The position numbers and the translations under genes were made by a program. DNA of 64,000 nucleotides, from positions 3,658,001-3,722,000 of the forward strand of contig JABRWF010000006.1 of assembly GCA_018343915.1 (NCBI GenBank). Reading direction: 5' to 3'. Within the stretch, counting starts at the first letter, position 1. Every line of letters starts with the position of its first letter. Below are positions 57,330-64,000 of this stretch, piece after piece. The notes beneath the pieces were generated by a model. The model had not been told where the DNA came from and searched no databases. It was given only the letters and a program-made list of their open reading frames with translations. The stretch comes from Agroathelia rolfsii. Lineage: Eukaryota; Basidiomycota; Agaricomycetes; Amylocorticiales; Amylocorticiaceae.

Positions 57330-60023
57330 TGTTTTCTCGTAGGTTCATTGGCATGTTTATGTACTGGTAAAGAAGCCGGAGGAGAGCATCAGACCACTAG
57401 TGTGTAATTGCCCAATTCACCCAACCGTGGTTGGTTGTTGCTGAGTTTTTCCTGCACGACTTCCATTTCAGTCGAAATCCTCCCACAGAGCTTAACGGAT
57501 GGTCATCTAGGCTGGCCCACATGATGAAGGTCTCGGACCGCATGTGCAGGTGCGATGTAACGCTCTTCGATTATGGAAGGCAAATTGTCAGCGCTATGTC
57601 ATGATGGTGTGTTGATGCTGACGTGAATGCTTAGCGACTTGTCCTAAGCATTGCTTTCGTGGAATAATAGTGTGACGTATTTGGTTGATTCAGGCATCTA
57701 TACAAGATCTTGTGCTGAAATGCCGGTGCTAAAACATTGGAGTTTCTCCATGAAGTATCTTGGGCTGACCCCATGGCTGGCTACGGAAAAGCCACAAACC
57801 GATAACAATCCGGCACTGATGCGTCTTGATTATGAAGTAATAGACGTTGTTGCCCATGTTCTCATCCGTGATTTCATGCGGGAAAGAGAGTCTTAGAAAT
57901 CTGACTGTTGATAGCGTCAGAATGAGATCGTCAGCTTGTTACTAAGGGAGGGGGATGACAGAGAAAACAGGCACTATATTTTAAATGAACTAATTTCCGC
58001 ATGGATGTCGGTTATCTTAGCATGCAGTCCTCCTATAATAAGCCAGCAACCTTGTGAAACATGTCCTGGGTGATGTCGTCGTAAATGAGACGGATGACGA
58101 CGACACAAAAAAAATGCCTCAATAATGCCTTCTCGCATTTACGGTGGCTTTGACTCATGGTCATACAATTATCCTACCCCCTGTTGAAGTGAATGCACCT
58201 GGGTGTGGAGAAACAATGCCAAGGGCTCGCTAATTCCCGCACTCGAATGCATTCACTTTTATTGTGAGCGAAAGTGTCCGATGATTGTCAGTAAGAGCCA
58301 CCGCCGAGGTGTGTGGAAAAATTAACCACATAGCTTCTATTATCAAACTCCGCTGGCATCAGGGGCGCTTACCTTTCGGAGACAACACAAGCAAAAATTT
58401 GGAATGGGCAGGGTGACTGGCTGTACGTACCAATACGGCAATGCCAGCAGTATTTACCAGCCTAGAACACCGGCCGCGTAGTACAAAAAAGCAAGCGCTT
58501 TAATTTCTGTTCCTAGAAAGGTTGCAAAATTGAATATCCAAATGATCAGGCTAACTTGAACGGTAATGGTGAAAGAATGCACGATTTCACATGGTGGACA
58601 AAATCTTTTACCCGCCTCGGACGATCGCGGCTCGAGTAAGATAGCACTAGTGATCCTGAGGACCATGTGCTAATAAGATATGCGACTGACACATGGTTTA
58701 TGATAAGGAGGAGTTTTCACGAGCGGTGTTCACAGACGAAGATCATTCACGGCACTAACACTCCGCCCTAGTCGGCCTGAGGTATAAATGCGAGTAACGC
58801 ATAATTGGAATACCTAGCTCAAAAGTTCGGATAATCCACTGCAGAATGCCTTCAATTTGCTTGCCTATAAAGCATGAAGCGGCGAGTTATGAAACTAATG
58901 AAGCTCGGATGAGATGGGGAAATCAGTCTTGATCTAGATCCAACGTGCGTGTGAAGCCTGTTCAATTAATTTCAAACAGGCGGCCTCAAATTTGCGTTTC
59001 TATCTGTGGACTTCGTGAATGGAAAGAGCTAGCTCTAATTTATTGAAAAAGAGAAAATTATGTTGTAGCATTTGAAAGTGTTGAATCAGGTTAGAGCATT
59101 TGATCTGTGATCGCCGTGACCTTTCGCTCCCTACCGCCCACCAAACTTAGCCTCCCCAGGCAGGCGATAGTATACACGTGATGATAGTCGATGACATGTT
59201 CCAACACCAAACTTGCTCGGTTCCACTTTCAAGTTAGCGGTCATCAGAACATGCACACCCGAAGCATATGAAACATGAATTTAGAGATGACTGGTATACA
59301 AGCTTCGCCCCCTCCGAATCGATACCCTGTGCGACAATACCACCTTTCAAACACGCGATCACATCGTCAATAGTGCATCACTGACTACCCTCCTTTATGA
59401 TGTTCAACGACACTACATTGTCAAAGCCTCTAATGGACTTCATATTTCACTAGTCCTAGGCACGCGCAAAGGCCTCAGCGCTCGCAAATTTTGTTTCTAG
59501 CTCAAATACTTTGGCGAACCGGCTTGGTCCCTCTCGACCCTAACATTCCTTTATCATCATGCTGAAGTAATAGATACCATCTTTGTTCTCTCATTCTCTT
59601 TGACACCGCTTGCCTTGTTTTCTTTTCTTCTTTGTTACTTATATCAACATAACAAACTCATAAAATCACACTAGCTTGTAGGAAAGTTGTCGGATTTATA
59701 ATCAAATTAATTGTACCATGTTGTTAGCTTTGACGCTAGAAAAGTGGGAGAGGAGGGGGACCCAAAGGGCAACGTGTTAACACACCATTCCTGCGAAGCC
59801 TTTAATCAAAGCAACAGTTCTAGTGTCAATGGTCGCTTGCAAAAAGTTTCTTTTTCCCTTTTCCGAAAATCGCGGATCTTGGCACGACTCCCGTTCTCAA
59901 GTCACTGAATGAAAATGATTCATTGTGATTTCTATTGTTTGAATTACTGTAAAGTATATGATTTTAGAGTATGCCGAATCTGAAAATCGTTCGAGTCAAA
60001 CTGCTGGTGTATAATAGAATTCA
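57330..60023. other. Gene-poor stretch left of the reverse Helitron pair
   Basis: 2.7 kb with no supported gene. Short open frames (57651-57896 +, 58454-58666 -, 59711-59908 +) lack motifs. No rRNA or tRNA recognised. Confidence 0.4.
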
Positions 60024-60390
60024 CTAGAAGCGACCCGTGCTTCGCACAGACCAGGCGTGAGGATGGAATAAATACCGCCTAATAAAGATATGTTTTTCAC
60101 AGTAACCGGCGCCTTTTCCTGCAGTAGTATGTTATTGTATTATAAATGCTGCCATAAATTCTCTGCTCTACCACTGCTGACCTCAGCACCCTGGCAACTA
60201 TGGGCCGTGCGAAGCACGGCCCAGTGGGTGCTCACTGGTAGCGGATGCATGATTTTTAACATGAATTTGACATTTTATTGAAACTTGAACAGTATGCGCA
60301 ATTTCCAACTTGAAACCACGGAACCAAGTAAAATTTAAATGACGGTATCTAATTCTTGACGTTTGTGTATAGGCCTCCTTTTATTATTGA
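60024..60390 (-). mobile_element. Short Helitron-like element, H1-related, reverse orientation
   Basis: On the minus strand it starts TCAATAATAAAAGGAGG and ends TGTGCGAAGCACGGG, then TCGCTTCTAG. It has an internal second hairpin (CCGTGCGAAGCACGG) near 60207. It is more diverged from H1 than the paired H2 copies are from each other. Confidence 0.6.
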
Positions 60391-61325
60391 CTAGCATTAC
60401 TTGTGCTCCGCACGCAAAAAAATAAAAACCAAATTCTATTGGGTCAAATTACCTTGAATCCAAATCATTGCGTTAAAATTTCATATAGCACTGGCAAACA
60501 GCCTAACATGATTAAAATGCTTGATTGGCTGTGTGTGAGGGTAGAGAAATACCTAGCATGCATCAGGTAAAATCTACCTCTATACACACCAAATAAATAA
60601 CAAAATTCAAGTTTTCACAATGAGAAAAGGAAACAAAGTATGGTTCCAAGATACAGATTGAAAAACAACACTTGCAAAGTGTAATGGACCAAGACCCTTC
60701 GGAGTGAGGCTGACCAGTTTGGTGATATAACGCCTGTTACGTTGTTTTCAATATTTCTTATTTCTTCAATTTCTTGGCATTAGCTTACAATAGGTTTCCA
60801 TTCCGCAATGAATATGTTTACATTCATCAGTTGGTTTTCTTACATTTGCATACTCGTGATTTTTATCTTAGGATAGGTATAAATATGGATTATGTATGTA
60901 GTCGAGTAGGACAAGTAATCAACACTATACCAGCTCCAAGTCTCTCTCTCTCTTTTGATTTGTCTCTCGTGACGTCCCTGGTTGGATGCTACACAAAAGC
61001 GGCTTAGACACTCATATTCAAATATTGACAAATTTTTGACAACTGATTTTTTCATGACTAAAAGAATACAGAAATAAAACGAAATGAGGATAGACAAAAC
61101 AGGGCATGTGAAAATTTATGTTACGGGATCTAATTTTTCAACAACTAATATTTTGAATGACTATCCAAACAGGAGAAGTGAAAAATTAGATCACGGGATC
61201 TAAATTTATGATGTTTGTGTGTACAGCGGTAGCTAAATGAGGATACTACAAATATAGCAAGTAAAATTTTATATTACGGGATCTAATTTTTTGACGTTTG
61301 TGTGTAGGCCTCCTTTTATTATTGA
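60391..61325 (-). mobile_element. Short Helitron-like element, H2 copy, reverse orientation
   Basis: Near-identical reverse complement of 45897-46815, with the same TC...CTAG ends and the same abutting H1 partner. With that copy it makes an inverted repeat pair about 13.6 kb apart. Confidence 0.7.
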
Positions 61326-61564
61326 TTGTATGATACGGCTAGTCGTAATATTGCAATCGACGGCTGGGTTGCAATCCATTTACTTCATGAATGAGCTCTA
61401 GTTATTTTGCAACATTCTTCCCTTAATATACAATCGCTGCCAATTATAGCGACAACTTTCAACTTAAATGTTGCATATTGCAAAATCCATTCTCTACGTC
61501 AATATATGTTGGTACAGTACACATAAACGGAGTAATATACAAAAAAGTAAATGCAATAACTGCG
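61326..61564. other. Short 3' flank of the alcohol dehydrogenase gene
   Basis: About 240 bp holding the probable 3' end of the minus-strand dehydrogenase; nothing else seen. Confidence 0.5.
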
Positions 61565-62850
61565 TTACAAATGACTATTGCTCGGCGTAGTGGATTCATC
61601 CTCATGCAAATCGCACTGAAGCACTGTTCTATATCGCACCGAGCCAGATGAGAGAGCATGGAATGCCTCCTTTGCCTTCGACATAGGCAGGACATCGATC
61701 CATGATTTGACCCCTTTCTCAGCAGCAAGGCGCAACATCTCCTCTACTTCGGTTTTGCTACCCAAATGCGAGCTTGTTAGTGCCGAAGCATGATAAACCA
61801 TGTCGAGCGGATGAACGTCCTTCCACGGATCGTTGGCATGTGGCAAGCCAACAGAAACGAACTGTCCGCGTACAGCTAACGTTCTCAAAAACGTGGGAAT
61901 GGACAAATCGGCATCGCTTCGAGTGGAAATGATCACATCGAAATAGAAGCTGTACTCTTTTGCCCATTTCCCTTTGTGATCAGCAATGACAAAGTTGCTC
62001 GCGCCCATCTTTAGTGCATCTGCCTTTTTCTTGTCGTTATGCGAAATGGCTGTCACTTCTGCGCCCATCGCTGATGCAAACAGGATCCCAAAGTGTCCTA
62101 GGCCACCGATACCGACGACAGCAACGCGAGACCCTGGCTTCACTCCAGCATTCCTGAGTGGTGAGAACATGGTAATGCCGCCGCAAAGCATAGGGGCAGC
62201 GATAGCATCCTCGATCCCATCAGGAATATGGAACACGAATTGCTCATGCGCACGAATCCCGGTAGAATATCCACCATAAGCAACCTCGCCGTTGGGATAC
62301 TTCTCGTTGTAGGTGTGAACCATGGCTTTTGCACAATAATTCTCATTACCGCCTATGAAATGGAATAAATATTACACTTAATTCAGGGTTAAGAAATGAA
62401 CGCTCACTTTTGCAGACACGACATTCTAAACAAGCAAAGACTTGGGCACCAACTCCAGCGCGATCGCCAATTTTAAATGTCTGTACTTTTGATCCAACAC
62501 GAGTGACACGCCCGACAATCTCATGTCCAACTATGACGGGATAGATTGTGGGCCCCCATCCTAGAGGGAAAGTTAGCAAATTTATTTCTAGAAACATGGA
62601 CAAGCCGAAAGCAAAAAAGTACCGGATTGCGCTGTAGTGACGTCAGTCCCGCAGACACCGCAGTGAGATATTTTGATTTCAACGTCAAAATCTCCGAATT
62701 CCTTGGGTTTAAAATCCATGACCTCAAACTCATCCCATGTCTGGGCAGATTTAACTAAAAGGTTATAATGAATAGGCATAAGGTGCGATAGTAAGTGAAA
62801 ATAAATAGCATACCAGCATATCCTCTAAAATTGAGCGGCGAGCTAGACAT
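61565..62850 (-). CDS. Zinc-dependent NADP(H) alcohol dehydrogenase, cinnamyl alcohol dehydrogenase type
   Basis: Interconverts alcohols and aldehydes, with possible use in aromatic aldehyde metabolism. Four exons: 62814-62850, 62623-62754, 62408-62560 and 61565-62352, giving 369 residues. The catalytic zinc site is Cys44 (HCGVCGTD) with His69-Glu70 (GHE) and the Cys of APMLCGG. The structural zinc site is Cys100, 103, 106 and 114. The nucleotide-binding loop is GIGGLGH. The start ATG (MSSSPLNFRG) opens the first exon, and later introns fall in frame. A TATA box lies about 107 bp upstream. It resembles yeast Adh6-type enzymes. Intact. Confidence 0.92.
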
Positions 62851-62957
62851 GATTCAAAGGCCGAAGATAGTAATTCTTTCGCTGATTTAGATTTATGAGA
62901 AATTAATAGAAGAGCAGGAGGAATGGTGACCTGGATAGGACCAGGAAGCTTGTAGGC

Positions 62958-62963
62958 TTTATA
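62958..62963 (-). promoter_or_regulatory. TATA box of the alcohol dehydrogenase gene
   Basis: TATAAA on the minus strand, about 107 bp upstream of the start codon. Confidence 0.55.
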
Positions 62964-64000
62964 CCCACAGAGCCAAAGAGCTACTATGATGACAATATTC
63001 TTTTCGAGGGCTCAAGTAAGCATCTCCCATCGAGCTGTAAGCATTGAGAAGCACGGGCCAAAGAAGAGGCTGAGGCGTGTTTTGCCGAATTTGCCGAATG
63101 GTTCATTACATTCCTCATCGATACCGTTGAGACCGACTCTTCGCTAGATGAGCGAATTGGCGCAAAATAGAATTTTCCTGATTTATATAGGAATATAGGA
63201 TCATATGAGCAAAGGTTCTGGAGAAAATATCGTTCATCACTCAAAAAAAAAAAGACAATCTAGGAGCTGCCATAGATAGAGCAGATAAAGGCTCATGTAG
63301 AAATGCATTGTTGTAGAGGCCGATCGAGTTTCGGCATTTATTATTGCCGGTAATGCTGACTGTGGACGAAGCACCACTGCGGCCATTACAAAGCGTTACA
63401 ATGTTTGGCGGGTAGCGCGCCCAAATAGTAGAGATGAGTAATGTCTCCGAATTGATGACAAGAAGACCAGCCATAGGCTACACTTGGATTCACAAACAAA
63501 TCTCAAGTATGGCTACCATCAAAATCAAATAATGCTAGTGTGCACACTGAGTACTGAATACGTGCCGGACGTTGTTTACATCAACAATGATAATTCAGTT
63601 ACCACCGCCGGCGGACCAGACAAAGAGACGCGTTGAGCTGAGGAGCTTCGAGGGGCCCGATTCATATTGCAAGTATGGGCACAACAAATTTGTCCATTGA
63701 AGAGTCAGTTTCTCCACGTTTGTGTCGATAGCTAGTAGCTGAGGCCTGAGGTTCGCGTTGTTGATCATGTCAATTGTTCAGTGTGCTCAGACCTCCGAGT
63801 CAGAGTGCACAATCCTTGGTTACGATTCAATTGCCATACAGCCCCTGTCTTCTACTAATTCACTCGGGCCGCGTTCTCCGCCGCCGGCATGTTGGATCGG
63901 CTATGTGACCATTGGGCGTGTGACTCGTTATTTTTATATTATCTCTACTTGTAGCTGCCCAAGTGTGAACTAGTATAAACCCGACGACCCTTGTACAACT
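62964..64000. other. Right end of window, no gene recognised
   Basis: About 1 kb upstream of the alcohol dehydrogenase gene. Short open frames on both strands have no motif. A gene could begin beyond the window edge. Confidence 0.4.

Overview
The window is nuclear DNA of a filamentous basidiomycete, most likely an agaricomycete. Its genes carry many 50-75 bp introns with GT-AG borders. The gene set fits this: duplicated polyporopepsin-type aspartic proteases, a SAMHD1-like HD hydrolase, an Hrp1-type two-RRM protein, the PLP-synthase glutaminase Pdx2, an S10 carboxypeptidase, a NACHT-WD40 protein, an aldo-keto reductase and a cinnamyl-alcohol-type dehydrogenase. I do not name a species.

Layout. 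1-8.6 kb: two tandem copies of a secreted aspartic protease with their upstream regions, about 5.85 kb apart. 9.2-19.0 kb: a compact housekeeping block, in order HD hydrolase (+), RRM protein (-), Pdx2 (+, divergent from the RRM gene) and a 20-exon serine carboxypeptidase (+). 19.7-38.8 kb: one old Ty3/Gypsy element with 240-bp LTRs and target duplication CAATC. It was hit by at least seven later insertions: two LTR-P and two LTR-C solo-LTR families, a third LTR-P copy, one solo LTR of family G, and a nearly intact-ended 4.6-kb Gypsy-G. Each insertion keeps a 5-bp target duplication (one with a single C-to-T change). 38.8-41.4 kb: a foldback MITE with TA target sites, split by an LTR-P copy that is itself split by another. 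41.9-44.4 kb: a decayed agaricomycete-specific P-loop gene (-). 45.5-46.8 and 60.0-61.3 kb: the same pair of head-to-tail short Helitron-like elements in opposite orientations. They frame a decayed NACHT-WD40 gene (+), an aldo-keto reductase (-) and a small secreted protein (-). 61.6-62.9 kb: a zinc alcohol dehydrogenase (-).

Main points. Gypsy-G is young (its two 601-bp LTRs differ at about one base) but lacks most of pol. Between its chromodomain and 3' LTR it carries a spliced antisense gene encoding a coiled coil plus a complete Zn(II)2Cys6 cluster. The older Gypsy has lost its protease, reverse transcriptase and integrase active sites by C:G-to-T:A changes only, and comparison of the Gypsy-G LTR with its old solo copy shows the same change, mostly at CpG. 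This points to a genome-defence or methylation-decay process. The proteases and the carboxypeptidase form a secreted, acid-active protein-degradation set; no gene cluster for a secondary metabolite was seen.
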